NCBI GenBank assembly: GCA_026826555.1
Contig: JAKSZT010038599.1
Span: 1,493,470-1,557,469 of the forward strand
DNA length: 64,000 nt
DNA from: Tolypeutes matacus
Taxonomy: Eukaryota; Chordata; Mammalia; Cingulata; Chlamyphoridae
Direction: 5' to 3'
The position numbers and the translations under genes were made by a program. Position 1 is the stretch's first letter. Each line of letters opens with the position of its first letter. Shown piece after piece: positions 1 to 10,490 of this stretch. Under the pieces are notes generated by a model. The model was given only the letters and a program-made list of their open reading frames with translations. It was not told where the DNA came from and made no database searches.

Positions 1-420
1 GAGATAATGGACAATATTATGACATAAGGCTGGAGGGTTGATATACCCATGAGGCAGGATAGTGAAGGTATACTGCTGGCCTTGCCAGCTGAAAGCAAAC
101 TGCTTCTGATGGTCCTTAATAATGACAATTGAGAAAAAAACATTTGCCAGATCAACAGCTACATACCAGGTACCAGGGGATGTGTTGATTTCCTCAAGCA
201 ATGATACCACATCTGGGACAGCAGCTGCATTTGGAGTCACCACCTGGTTAAGTTTATGATAATCTACTGTCATCCTCCAAGATTCATCTGTTTTCTGCAC
301 AGACCAAATAAGAAAGTTGCATGAGGATATGGTGGTAATCACTACCCTTGCATCCTTCAAATCCTTGATGGTGGTACTAATCTCTGCAATCCCTCCAGGA
401 ATCTGGTATTGCTTTTGATT
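1..420 (-). pseudogene. ERVL-like pol remnant: reverse transcriptase N-terminal half
   Basis: On the minus strand, positions 241-300 read VQKTDESWRMTVDYHKLNQV. Further downstream come a VDLAN motif (about 135-165), which carries the first catalytic aspartate of a retroviral reverse transcriptase, and a stretch rich in Q/F/W at 61-120 (KQFAFSWQGQQYTFT). These match the order and spacing of class III (ERVL) pol. The reading frame shifts near 135-140, so the enzyme is dead. The YXDD motif would lie beyond the left edge. It belongs to the provirus that continues rightward to 3,270, lying 3' of the protease in element orientation. The assignment to RT is firm; the ERVL subfamily is from memory. 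Confidence 0.85.
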
Positions 421-430
421 TACTATTTTG

Positions 431-780
431 TTATGTAGGGGCAGTTCTAGTGGCTTCCATGTGACTTTCCCAGCCATAACAGCTCTCACTCCACAAGTCA
501 GGGATCCAATGTGGGGATTCTGTCAGTTGCTGAGTATAACTATTCCAATTGTGCATTCTGGAACTGGGAGTAACCATAGCATGGTTCTGGGGACCCACTG
601 GACTCACTGTGAGACAGACCTGAGCTAAAATTCCATCAATCACCTGACCTCCATAAGCCCCTACTCTGACTGGTGGACCACAGTGACATTTTGGGTCTCT
701 TGGAATTAATGTTACATCTGAGCCAGTGTCTAATAATCCCCAAAGTGTCTCATCATTTCCTTTTCCTTAATGCACAGTTA
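431..780 (-). pseudogene. ERVL-like retroviral aspartyl protease remnant
   Basis: The minus strand over about 705-750 reads LLDTGSDVTLIP, the signature of a retroviral aspartic protease; the catalytic DTG codons are at 722-730. An open stretch continues to 431 as the protease-to-RT linker. In a retrovirus this enzyme cuts the Gag and Gag-Pol precursors. Here the frame is interrupted and no complete domain remains. Its place between the RT remnant (left) and gag remnant (right) fits a minus-strand provirus. Confidence 0.8.
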
Positions 781-999
781 CTCTGGTAAAATGCCATAGG
801 TCTCCTTGGGGAAAGATGGGAGGAAGATTAACAGTATAAATTTTTGGCAGTTTAGTTGGATCTTTCCCCAAGGGCACCTGGCCTTCTCCTCATTCAAGAG
901 GCTCTGGATCTGAAAACTGTATCAAGTCTGGGAATTAATTAATTAATTAATTAATTTTTCTCTGCATCTGTAATTTGAGTTAGGGTTTTGTTCATTTGA

Positions 1000-2800
1000 C
1001 CTAGAACTCTTCTGTTTATATAGATCCAAAAAACATTTAGTAGACTGCCTATCTATTTCACTTCTAGGGACCCCATCATCTATTAGCCAACACCATAACT
1101 CTGTGCAACTTAGACTATTTTGAGTACTGCTTTGAATTTGCCTTTCATTGTGATAATGAGGACCACCTTATCTTTGGTGAATAACTACCAATACTTGACT
1201 TTTACTGGATGGAGATCCTATCATCTCCAAAATGTTTAAGGATTCTAATTCCATTACAGCCCTCCCTACAGTAATATCTGGGATACAGAGAAGAGCAAAC
1301 ATAGAGCTCTTCAGGGAATATGGAGTTAGTCTTACAAATTTATTCCTCACAATCCTGGTTAACGATGTTTCCTGTGGATATTCCTGGGGTGAATGGGCAA
1401 GTCTCAAATGGTAAATCCATTCTAGCATTCCAATCTCCCTAAGCTTTTGAATTCCCTCTTCTACTGTATATCAGGGCAAATCAGGCATCTCAACCTCAGG
1501 CATGCTAGGCTATCTTTTGGTCCATGATTCATTCAGCCACCCAAACAAACTGTTAGAGCCCTTTCTAACCCCTCAAGCTAAAACATTCAATCCAGAATTT
1601 CTGCTTAGTGGGCCCATATCAATAAATTCAGCCTGATCCAATTTTATATTCCTTCCACCATTATCCCATACCCTTAGTATCCATTTCCACACATATTCCC
1701 CTGATTTCTGTCTATATAAGTTGGAAAACTCATGCAGTTCCTTCAAAGTATAGCTTACTTCTTCATGGGTCACCTTTGGGGGCTTGTTGTTATTTTAGTC
1801 TAGTAATAAGTCTCGAAGACAAGAGGGTTGGTGGAGTGCTTAAGGAGAAGGATTAGAAATGTCTTGGAAGCTACTGACCTTAGGGAATTCCTTTGCATTT
1901 TCTTCTGGTGAGACAGGAATAATCTCTTCAGGCAAGGGTTGACCAGGGCAGAATGGTGGCTGGGCAGTGCATGCTGAAGTTTGGCTGGTACCTGCTTCAT
2001 GGCTGGGAGGAGGTCCAGACTCTCTGGGGCAGGCTGGAGGCTGGGCAGTGCAAGTTTCAGTTTGCTTGGTACTCCCTCAGGGCTGGAAGGAAGTCCAGCT
2101 GGAGGCTGGGTGATACAAGGTTGACAAGGTGTGGTCTCCACAGGGCAGGCCATCACAGGTTTATCTGGTATAGTCTCAGCAGAATTTAAAGTTCCAGTGT
2201 CCCCACCAATATTTTCATCATCCCTTATGTCTCCATCTCAGTCCTCTGGGTTCCACTCATTTCAAATCAATGCCTTCACTTTAACTGCAGAAATCCTGCA
2301 GGATTGAAATTTTAGTTTCCTTTGTAATTCTCATACAATGAGAGTCTGAGTTTTGTTCTCAGATATCTCAGATATCTCAAGTCTGTGGCTACAGGAGACA
2401 AGATTTTCTTTCAGAGCACACATAGAAACTAACATCATTCATGCAGCATTTAAGTTTCAAATTTGAAGACTTTAGCTCATCTCTTTCTTTTTTAACTGTA
2501 TCTAGAGTATCTAGGAGGAGCCAGCCAACATCATTATACCTTTTGACTCCACCAAACTCTGTTAAAGTGTTGAAAATACTCTCACCCAGATCCTTGCTTC
2601 TTATAAATGTGGAAGCAGGAGAATCCAGTGATGATATTTTGTGTATCTCTATTGCCAGCTCACTCCATGGACTGTTAGTAACCTCTTCACTACTGGAAAG
2701 GGAGTCATTAATACCCTTGAGTCCAGTTAGAGTAGAAAGCCAATTGAAAAACTCTCAGAACCACCTCAGACAACCCATGTTTAAGACTCTCTTCCTCAAG
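1000..2800 (-). pseudogene. ERVL-like gag remnant
   Basis: This interval lies between the protease and the primer binding site, where gag belongs. Two short open pieces on the minus strand, 1,168-1,428 and 1,573-1,773, look Gag-like. The second contains YTLKELHEFSNLYRQKSGE followed by a W-rich stretch, resembling the capsid region of ERVL Gag. A proline-rich open piece at 1,800-2,156 could be a matrix/linker region, but its composition is too biased to be sure. Stops and frame breaks separate all pieces. An (AATT)n run at about 937-956 sits at the downstream edge. Gag identity rests mainly on position plus the 1,573-1,773 piece. Confidence 0.6.
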
Positions 2801-2817
2801 AACAACTCCCAGGACCA
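2801..2817 (-). other. Retroviral primer binding site, tRNA-Leu-like
   Basis: The minus strand reads TGGTCCTGGGAGTTGTT directly after the 3' end of the LTR (…TGACTAATACA). ERVL elements typically use a leucine tRNA with a site beginning TGGTGCCAGGAGTG; this copy keeps the TGG start and GGGAG core. Position is the strongest evidence; the tRNA type is an inference from a diverged sequence. Confidence 0.55.
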
Positions 2818-2819
2818 GC

Positions 2820-3270
2820 TGTATTAGTCAGGGTTCCCTGGGGAAACAGAATCAACAGGAGATATCCGTTAATAATATGAGATTTCATAAGAGTCTCTCA
2901 CATAACCATGGTGATGCACAAGTCCAGGTTCCACAGGCAGACTATAAACCAAGGCTTTCAATGAAAGTCCAGTGAAGGTCCTTGATGAGTTTCAGGGAGA
3001 CGTTGGCTGTGCAAAGTAGAGTTGGGAAATTCTCTCTGAATGTTGAAATCACTTCCTTTTTTAAGGCATTCAATTGACTGGATAAAGCTTCACTCATTGC
3101 TGATGGCAATCTTCCTGATTGATGTAGAAGTAACCAGCCATCTATGTGGTAATCTCACTGGTGACTAGAGTCCGTAAATATCCTTGTATTACAATTAGCC
3201 CAGTGCTTGCTTGACTAATCACCTGAGCACAATTACCGGGCCAAGTTAACACATTACCCTAACCACAACA
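2820..3270 (-). mobile_element. 5' LTR of the ERVL-like provirus (MLT2-like)
   Basis: On the plus strand it begins TGTATTAGTCAGGGTTCCCTGG and ends near AACCACAACA, giving TG…CA ends of about 451 bp on the minus strand. The edge sequence matches the well-known MLT2 end (…CTCTGGAGAACCCTGACTAATACA in sense orientation), and the solo LTR at 31,520 has the same end. The internal region (PBS, gag, protease, RT) lies to its left, so this is the 5' LTR. The 3' LTR and both target duplications cannot be checked because the provirus leaves the window. Confidence 0.75.
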
Positions 3271-3884
3271 GGGGCCTTTACAATCCATGTTAAATAGTCA
3301 CTGACATGGAGTACCCCCTAGGGGAGTAGTACACTATACCAGGCAACTCTAGGCAAAGTAATTCCTAACAGATGAGGGTAATTTCTGAAAAGTCCAGCTG
3401 TGAACTGTTTGCAGACCACACCCACATGTGCTGGTATGTGTGTGTGTGGGCAAGGAGGGAAGAGACACATCAATCCCCAAAAGGAAGTCTCAGTGAGGCC
3501 CAAATTGATTCACTAGATGACCCTTAGCTAAATGCCTTTGTGTATATCCTTTACTTACTGGTCACATGTATGATGTCCAATTTTTCCACTGCAAATAATC
3601 TTTCATTTTGCCACCCCAAGTTGATCCCTCTTTCATGATCCTCTAAATGTCAGAATTTTATCACTCAGCTCTTTATCATTCCTTTTTCATTCTTACCTTA
3701 GTGAAGGCATAGGCAGCAAAGTGAGTGGCTATGAAAGCATAGAAATCAAGCAGAGAAACCAAGCTTGCCTCCAGCCTTTAGATCAGACTAAAGGGAAACC
3801 AAAGCTGGGGACAGGAGAAGTTTTAAATCAGTTTGGTAAGAAAAGCTTTGATATTAGACTTTTCTGAACATTTTGCTTTGCTTT
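3271..3884. other. Unassigned DNA, no gene seen
   Basis: About 600 bp between the ERVL LTR and an L1-like fragment. It has a short GT run near 3,433-3,448 and no ORF above about 60 codons. I recognised no repeat family or conserved element. Confidence 0.5.
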
Positions 3885-4560
3885 GTTTTTCAATTTTTAA
3901 AAATTAATTTTAAACATAAACTTTATTTTTAGAACAGCATTAAGTTGACAGATAATTGAGAAGATAGTGTTTCCTGCACACATTTTCCCCATTTATTAAC
4001 ATGACATTAGAATGGTACATTTTTAAAAATATATGAATGAATAATGACACATTATTATTTAAAATCCACTCCACCCAGATTTCCTTAGTATTTACCTAAT
4101 TTCCTTTTGCTGTTCCAAAACACCACCCATTATATTTAGTTGTCATGTCTCTTTAGGCTCCTCTTGGCTGTGACAAATTCTTGGACTTTCTTTATCTTTG
4201 TTGACTTTGGCAGTTTTGAGGATTACTGAACAGTTATTTTGTAGGATGCCTCACTATTGGAATTTGTCTGAATTTTTTTTTTTCATGATTATACAGAGGT
4301 CATGTTTTTTGCAGGAGAAGGACCAAAGAGGAAAGTGTCATTTTTATCACCTCAGATAAAGGGTAAATGTTATCAACATGATTTATCACATGTGATGTCT
4401 ACTTGACTAATGTAGGGTTTGTTGGGTTCCTCTAATATAAAATTACTCTTTTTTCACCATTTCCGTCCTATGCTCTTTGGAATGAAATCAAGGAAATCAC
4501 TATTTGCAGTCCACACTTAGAAGTGGGGAATAATGCTATGTTTTCCTGAAGGCATAATTT
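3885..4560. mobile_element. Old L1 3'-UTR-like fragment
   Basis: Three features resemble the L1M 3'UTR as it appears in other mammals: a block around 3,900-4,020 (TTTATTTTTAGAACAGC… CATTATTAACATGACATTAGAATGGTACA), the motif TGTCTCTTTAGGCTCC at about 4,147, and the downstream GATTACTGAACAGTTATTTTGTAGGATG. It carries no coding sequence. Divergence is high and edges are approximate; orientation was not settled. Confidence 0.5.
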
Positions 4561-4616
4561 CTATACAAATTGATTGGAATTACTCTGCACTGGAGGTCTT
4601 TCTACTACCACCCTGT

Positions 4617-4649
4617 TGTAAGTCTACTAGGTTGCCAAAATGCAATATA
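4617..4649 (-). mobile_element. Outer end of a MaLR-type LTR, split off by the Tigger insertion
   Basis: The short block TGTAAGTCTACTAGGTTGCC continuing to CAATA lines up with the first 32 bp of the related LTR at 25,317 (TATTTTAGTTACCTAAGCTG…AATGAATA). The LTR resumes after the Tigger at 7,011 with CTAGAAATGATTTGG, matching CTAGGAAATGGGTTGG of the 25-kb copy. The two pieces were therefore once contiguous and the transposon went into the TA between them. Confidence 0.6.
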
Positions 4650-7010
4650 CAGTCATACCTTGATCCTTGGCTGCTTTGAAACTCATCAAATTTGGTACTC
4701 GATGCATTTTGACATGAAGATTTTTTCCCAGTACACGTCATTTGTTTGGTACTCAATGTTCAAGCTAGAACTTGTCAGTGTCCGTGGCCTTGTAACTTCA
4801 CTACCTTTTCCAGCAGAAACAGTCACACATTAGTCATGTGGTAACCCTTGCCCTGTTTACATCCCATTGTAATCTTATCTTAGTTTCTCTGGTCAATTTG
4901 TGTAGTTTTGCATTTTTTTTTTTTTTCATGAGTCCTAAGAAAATGAGCAGAGATAGCGCTAAGCAGAAAAGAAAATTACTTCACACTACTATTGAGCAAA
5001 AAAAAAAAAAAAGAAAGAAAAAAAAAAGAAATAATATGTAAATATAAGAGCAGCATTTGCATTACTGATCTTTACAGGGTATGTGGTATGCCTAGAACAA
5101 TGGTCTCCACCATCATTAAGAATAAAAAAACTATAAAAAAGGCTGATGTTGTGAAAGGAGTTAAAGCAGTAACAAAGTAGCATTCCCAAACACTTGAGGA
5201 AGTTGAAAAGCTGTTATTCATTTGGATAAGTGAGAAGCATTTAGGGGGCGACAGTGTATTGGAAGCCATGATATGTGAAAAAGCAGAAGTGTTCCATGCC
5301 AATCTTTTGAAAAACAAACTGGAACTGGGTGATGACAGTGCTGAACTTTTTAAGGCCAACCACCACTGGATTGATAATTTAAAAAGAGGACCGGCATCAT
5401 AGTGTCATGAGGCATGGTGAGGCAGCAAGTGCTAATAAAAAGGCTGCTGATGAATTCATTAGTGAATTTCAAGACTATGTAGAAGCTGAGGGTTTTATTC
5501 CCCACCAAGTTTTGAACTCTGATGAGACTGGAGATTTTGGGGAAAAAAAATGCCAAGTAGAACCTATATCACAAAAGAGGAGAAGGCATTACCGGGCCAC
5601 AAACCAATGAAGGACAGGCTCACTCCATTATTGTGTGGGGATGCTAGTGGGGACTTAAAACTCAAGCTTAGTTCTAGTAACCTATCACAGTGAAAACCTG
5701 TGAGTTTTCAAGAAGCATAATGTCATAAAAAGCAAATTCCATGTGATGTGGAGGGCAAACAACAAAGCTTGGGTAACAAGGCAAGTTTTCACTGAGTGGA
5801 TAAATGAAGTGTTCGGTCCCTCAGTGAAAAATATATTTGCTGGAGAAAGATTTGCCTTTGAAAGTGTCTGCCCACCCTCCAGGCTTGGAGGATGAATTAA
5901 TAGAGGAGTTAAGCTTATTCACTGTAAGTTTCCTGCCCCCCAACATTACTACTCTCATCCAGCCCATGGATCGGCAGGTCATTTAGAACTTCAAAAAGTT
6001 ATAGAGCAAGGTGCTTTTCCAGAGGTGATTTGAGATCACCTCTGACACCCAGTTGACCCTTATGGAATTCTGGAAGGAGCATTTCAATATCCTGCACTGT
6101 CTTAACCTTATTGATAAGTCTCTTATAGAATGAAGAATCGGCATGGGAGAATTTGTGGCCAGAAGCTGTGACTCAGAGAGATTTCGAAGGGCTTGAGGCT
6201 GACCCCAGGCCTGCTGGTGCAGAGGGTACAGATGTGCAGGATACTGTGCAGGGGTAACCCATAGTCCTGGAGGTCGATGCTGCTGATGTTGAGTTAGTGG
6301 AGGAACATCATGAAGAGCTAGCACTGAGGAGCTACAGGAACTACAGAAGAAGCAGCAAATTAAAGGTGGCTGAAGAAATTTCTTCAGGTGAGGAGGAGAT
6401 GAGGGTGTATGTCTCCAGTTCCTTGATAAAAGAAATGTGTGCAAAGTGGGAAGAAGCTCAAAACTTTGTGTAGAATTACCACCCGGACAAAGCTCTGACA
6501 AGCAGAAATATGAATTTATTGAATCACCAAACAATTTCACACTTTCAAGGAACTCTGAAAAGACAGAAGCAGTCCTCACTGGATAAGGTTTTAGTGAAGG
6601 TTACAAAGAGTGTGTCAGAGCCTGTGGTGCAAGTTGAAAAAAGGCAGAAAAGAGAAAGAACCCCTGAAGTGCAAGTGCCTGGTGTTCTATTGGAGTGGGA
6701 TTCTCCTTCCATATAACCTCTCCTCCTCACCACTGTCTTCCCACTATCCCATTAGGACATGGACTCTTCTCAGTACAGATAAATTGAAGTTTTTATTTTA
6801 TTTAATCTAAGTATTTATTAATTTTTAGGTTTACTCCTCATGTAAAGTAATGACATACAAACCTATTGTTTTAAATATTGCCTTAAAAATGTGCATTATC
6901 TTTGGTTTGGAATGCATTAAATTTATTTACATTATTCCTTATTGGAAAATTTTGTTTGGTACTTGTCGTCCTCCTGGAACCAATTAACAAAGAGTAGTGA
7001 GGTACTACTG
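4650..7010 (+). mobile_element. Near-complete Tigger/pogo-type DNA transposon
   Basis: It starts CAGTCATACCTTGATCC and ends …GAGGTACTACTG; the reverse complement of the right end is CAGTAGTACCTC. The termini are thus inverted repeats with the CAGT..TACCT signature of Tigger elements. TA flanks both ends (4,648-4,649 and 7,011-7,012), as expected for TA-targeting Tc1/mariner/pogo elements. The length of 2,361 bp is close to a full Tigger (about 2.4 kb). Subterminal TTTGGTACT motifs occur near 4,690, 4,745 and 6,954. It carries a broken transposase gene in the plus direction. Superfamily is confident; subfamily is not assigned. Confidence 0.85.
4928..6716 (+). pseudogene. Tigger/pogo transposase pseudogene
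   Basis: The likely start is the ATG at 4,928 (MSPKKMSRDSAKQKRK), a basic N-terminus; a helix-turn-helix-like block follows (DLYRVCGMPRTMVSTIIKNK, about 5,070-5,130) and then a CENP-B-type DNA-binding region (EKAEVFHANLLKNK, about 5,280). In the catalytic domain the first acidic residue survives in LNSDETGDFG (Asp codon 5,521-5,523) and the third in LIQPMDRQV (Asp codon 5,969-5,971). The second motif, normally an Asp-Asn-Ala-Pro block just before HPPGLED, is missing: near 5,865-5,890 the sequence passes straight into AHPPGLED. A tail (RKRERTPEVQVPGVLLEWDSPS-like) ends at 6,716. In-frame stops, frameshifts and an A-run (about 5,000-5,030) make it nonfunctional. An intact enzyme would cut and paste the element at TA sites. 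Confidence 0.85.
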
Positions 7011-7455
7011 TACTAGAAATGATTTGGTTTTTTATCAATGGGACTTTATTAGATTACAAGCTTATAGTTCTGAGGCTGCGAAAATGTCCAAATCAAGGCA
7101 CCATCAAACAATACTTTCTCCCCAAAGACCAGCTGCCAGTGATCCTGGATTCCACTGTCTTATGGCAAGGCACATGGTGGGATCTGTTGGTCTCTCCCTT
7201 TTTGGGTTTCATTATTTTCAGCTTCTGGCTTCCATAGATTTCTCTCTGCTTCTGTGGTTTTCACTCTGTCTTTCTCTCCACATTCATCACATTTGTTAAG
7301 GACTCCGGTAAAAGGTTTAAGACTCACCCCAGGTCATGGCTTAATTGAAGTAAACTAATCAAAGGGTCCTACCCATAATAAATTCATACCCATGGGAATT
7401 GACCAGCTTTAAGAACATGATTTTTTAGAGGTACATACAGTCTAAAACTACCACA
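7011..7455 (-). mobile_element. MaLR-type LTR (3' LTR, main part)
   Basis: This continues the LTR begun at 4,617. It shares the block GAGGCTGCGAAAATGTCCAAATCAAGGCA with the LTRs at 8,789 and 25,317, and ends AAAACTACCACA like the 25-kb copy (CAAACTACCACA). To its right the sequence TTCCACCCTCTGGACCCC is the usual start of MaLR internal sequence next to a 3' LTR in this orientation. The LTR is therefore on the minus strand and is the 3' LTR. Combined length excluding the Tigger is about 478 bp. Confidence 0.7.
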
Positions 7456-8788
7456 TTCCACCCTCTGGACCCCAAACATATATGTTCTTTCCATATGCAA
7501 AAACCTCCATTCCATCACAATATTTCAAAAGCCTTAAGTTATTTCAATAACAATATTGATTACAAAGTCTCATCAAAATCAGTTATAGGTTTGGTCTATC
7601 CTTAGGTACAATTTCCCTCAGGCTATGTGTGTACCTGTGAAACTTAGAACAAGTTATCTGCTTCCAATATACAAAGGAAGGGCAGTTAAATGATAAATAT
7701 TCCAATTTCCACAAGAATTTGGAAGGAAACCAGTGGTTGCGGGCAGCAAACATATCCAAATCCCTGCAGGACATACACCATTAGGTTTCAAAGTTTGAGA
7801 GTCCTCTATGGAATAGCATACCCTGTTCTCTGGGCCTGATGGAGCAGAAACCCCACCCTTTCCAAAGCCTTGCACTACAGCTATGCTTTCAGCTCCACCC
7901 TCATCAAGCATCTAGGTGGCAGCTAAGCTCTCCACAATCTCCCAGGCATATGAGAAATATGGTGTGGTAACATGCTTCCTGAACAATGCTGCAGAAAACC
8001 TGCCTTCATAAAGTGCCAAGGCAAACTCACCCTTTCCACAAATAGGGGTGGGTTGCTCTCTTGGCCCAAGAAGATATTTTCAGTCCAGACCTCAGATTCC
8101 ATAGTTCTGCCTTTGAAATAATTTTTTCTTCAATCTGTCCCTTTTCTGTCCCTTTTAGTCCAGGCTGGAAATATTTTCATTCATACAGATATTGCAAAAC
8201 CTTGTTGATTTCACATATAGAACACAGGGGTCCAAACTGTCAGACAATAAGACTTTCCATAAATACTTTTGGGATAACTGCATTTCCAATCCTGACTTAC
8301 ACTGAAATGGCTTACTGGTTTCATATCCAGTTAAATGTTCACATGGTGCACCGTTCTCTGGAGACTCATTTTGCAGAAGCTCAGTATCTTCCAACCCCCA
8401 AATTTCTGGTTTCTTTGTGTCTATAATATACAAGAAGAAGCCAGGCCATAGTTTCCACATTTAGTTCGGAATCTCAATGTCCAAGCTCATCACTTCCAAA
8501 ATCTGTCTTCCATCTAACATCAGGAGTCAATTTTGCCAAGTTCTCTGCCACTTCAAAGCAAGGATAACCTTTTTCCCAGTTTGGGAAACACATTCCTCTT
8601 TTCTCTCTAAGGCCTTATCCAAAGTCCTTACTGTCCATATTTTTATCAACAGTCTCTTCAAAGCAATCTAGGTGTTTTCTATCAAGCACTTCACAATCCA
8701 CCCGTTATTTTATATTTTATATTTATAAAACCATTCTGACATTTTTGATTTTTGCCACCAGCGGTCTCACTTGCCTGGTACCAATTTC
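7456..8788 (-). mobile_element. MaLR-type internal region, non-coding remnant
   Basis: About 1.3 kb between two LTRs of the same orientation. It carries typical MaLR (MLT1/MST/THE1-type) internal phrases such as CAAAGTCTCATC, ACAAGTTATCTGCTTCC and ACACCATTAGG. There is no RT, protease or complete gag, as is usual for MaLR elements, which depend on ERVL proteins supplied in trans. A PBS-like site lies at 8,766-8,783. Short ORFs inside it (for example 7,654-7,911 minus and 8,061-8,426 plus) match nothing I know. Confidence 0.65.
8766..8783 (-). other. MaLR primer binding site, tRNA-Leu-like
   Basis: The minus strand reads TGGTACCAGGCAAGTGAG five bases after the LTR end at 8,789, close to the leucine-tRNA-type site TGGTGCCAGGAAGTG used by ERVL/MaLR elements. 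Spacing and sequence agree and mark the 8,789-9,427 LTR as the 5' LTR. Confidence 0.6.
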
Positions 8789-9427
8789 TGTCTTAGTTTG
8801 TTAAATGTTGCCAATGCAAAATACCAGACATGGGGTGGTTTTTATAATTGGAATTTATTATGTTAAAAACTTCCAGATCTAAGGCTGTGAAAATATCCAA
8901 ACCAAGGCATTTTCAGAGATGCTGTCCCAACTAAAGGTTAACTGCTGATGATTCTGGAATCCTTCCACATGTCAAGGCACAATGGAGGCTGGTCTCTGCT
9001 GAGGTCTTTGCTTTTCCCTCCAGGTCCACTTTCACCCTGAGCTCAGTTGTGAGTGATCAGGCACATGTCCTCTGCTCTCCTTTGGAACTTGTCTCTTTCA
9101 GCCTCTAGGGAGACTCTTTCCATGCTTCTGTGCTCTGTTGCTTCCAGCTTCTTGGGGTTTCTCTGTCTCCGACACTTCTCTGTGTGACTCTGCTTTTAGT
9201 CTTCATCCTCCATTTATAAAAGATACCAATAAGAAAATTATGGCCAACTATGGATCCTGCAATCAAACGCCCTTAACTGAATCTATCTAATCAAAAGTGA
9301 TCTATTCAAAAGGTCCTATAACTGAATCTAACTTAAAGTTCTCACAAATAACTTTACAAGCACAGCTCAACAATGGGTTACTTTAAGAAGATACTTTTCT
9401 GTAGTCCACAGAAGACTCAAACCAGCA
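8789..9427 (-). mobile_element. MaLR-type 5' LTR, related to LTRs at 52.7 and 57.4 kb
   Basis: On the plus strand it runs from TGTCTTAGTTTGTTAAATG to CTCAAACCAGCA, 639 bp with TG…CA ends. The minus-strand start TGCTGGTTTGAGTCTTCTGTGGAC matches the LTR at 52,697 (TGTCCTGGTTTGAGTCTTGTG). Its end includes TAATAAATTCCAATTATAAA, a polyadenylation-type region shared with 52,697 and 57,437. The PBS-like site beside it makes it a 5' LTR. It differs in length and sequence from the 3' LTR of the same apparent provirus. Confidence 0.7.
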
Positions 9428-10029
9428 TACCAAAGAAATAAATAGTAAAATAAAGCCAGGGGAATACAAACAACTAAAGAGATAAAATTGATATTATGAA
9501 AATTCAAAGGAAACCAATGAAAGATAAGAAATTTTTATAATCTTATGCATGAGATTCAAAACCATAATATCCTTAATACTTGATATCTTAAGCATAAATA
9601 GGAAGAAAAAATCCCAAAAGATACATTCAGAAGAACTTATATCAATCATCATAGGAGACTAGAAGTTTTAGTCAACCTCATTATTAATCAGCACAATATA
9701 GATTTAAAGGCCTCTTTTTCATATATCAAGTTTAAAAATAGTTATGGAAAATATTCATTACTGGTCCAAATGTAAGTAAATAAGCATTCCTTTTAAGAGT
9801 GTGGAAGATTGTTAAATAGTTTTGTAGAGAGTTATGGATTTGTGCATGATAAAAGATCAGGAAAGAAACATATTTTATAAAACTAAAGGGAAAGTTTATA
9901 TCAAGTAATCTGTGAAGTAGTTTCTAGAAATAGCTGGACTCAAAATGAGGCAAACAAGGAATAGATTTATTGTTCACTTTTACATTTAAACCTCTTTGTC
10001 AATTCATTCACTTTGACAAGATCAAGTCC
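9428..10029. other. Unassigned AT-rich DNA
   Basis: Sequence between the MaLR LTR and the L1 3'UTR. A-rich plus-strand phrases around 9,440-9,530 could be a diverged L1 coding remnant, but I could not align them with confidence. No ORF of note. Confidence 0.4.
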
Positions 10030-10490
10030 TGTGTAGTCATATATATATATTAGTTTACAATTTAGACGATACAGTTTAATAAGTTTTGATGATATTTACC
10101 ATGTCCTGTGTCCATTACTGTAAGGTAATGAAAAACCTTTCCCATGACCTCTAAATACCCTCTGTTTGTTCTTTTCAGTTCCTTCCTCCCCCTCCCCCTG
10201 GGGCATATGACTCTCCCCTCTCTTGACTCATGGAATGACAAGATTCATGGTTACATACCTTGGGTATTCCAACCTGCCCTTCCTAATCTACCCACCTGTG
10301 AACCCTGCACCACCAAACCCAGTAATATCACTACCCATCTGTCCTATCCTTCAATATGCAACTATACTCTATACCTTTACTATAGATTATGTCCATATGG
10401 GTGATGGCTCACAGCCTACTCTTCTCTTTCTCTCCCTTGTTAACCTATCTTTCAGACAATGGTTCTCAGAGAGTGCTCACTTTCCCCAGT
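10030..10490 (-). mobile_element. L1 3' UTR (minus)
   Basis: The plus strand reads GTTTACAATTTAGACGATAC … TAATAAGTTTTGATGATATTTACC and then C/T-rich sequence up to the ORF2 stop, which is the reverse complement of an L1 3'UTR. I see no poly(T) tract at the left edge, so the true 3' end is uncertain or lost. The ORF2 pseudogene begins immediately to the right. Confidence 0.6.

Noticed and set aside
2441..2827. 128-codon plus-strand frame next to the ERVL LTR
   Set aside because: Runs opposite to the provirus through its gag leader and ends at the PBS; no domain resemblance.
5983..6579. 198-codon open frame on the minus strand
   Set aside because: It is antisense to the Tigger transposase pseudogene; no known protein resemblance.
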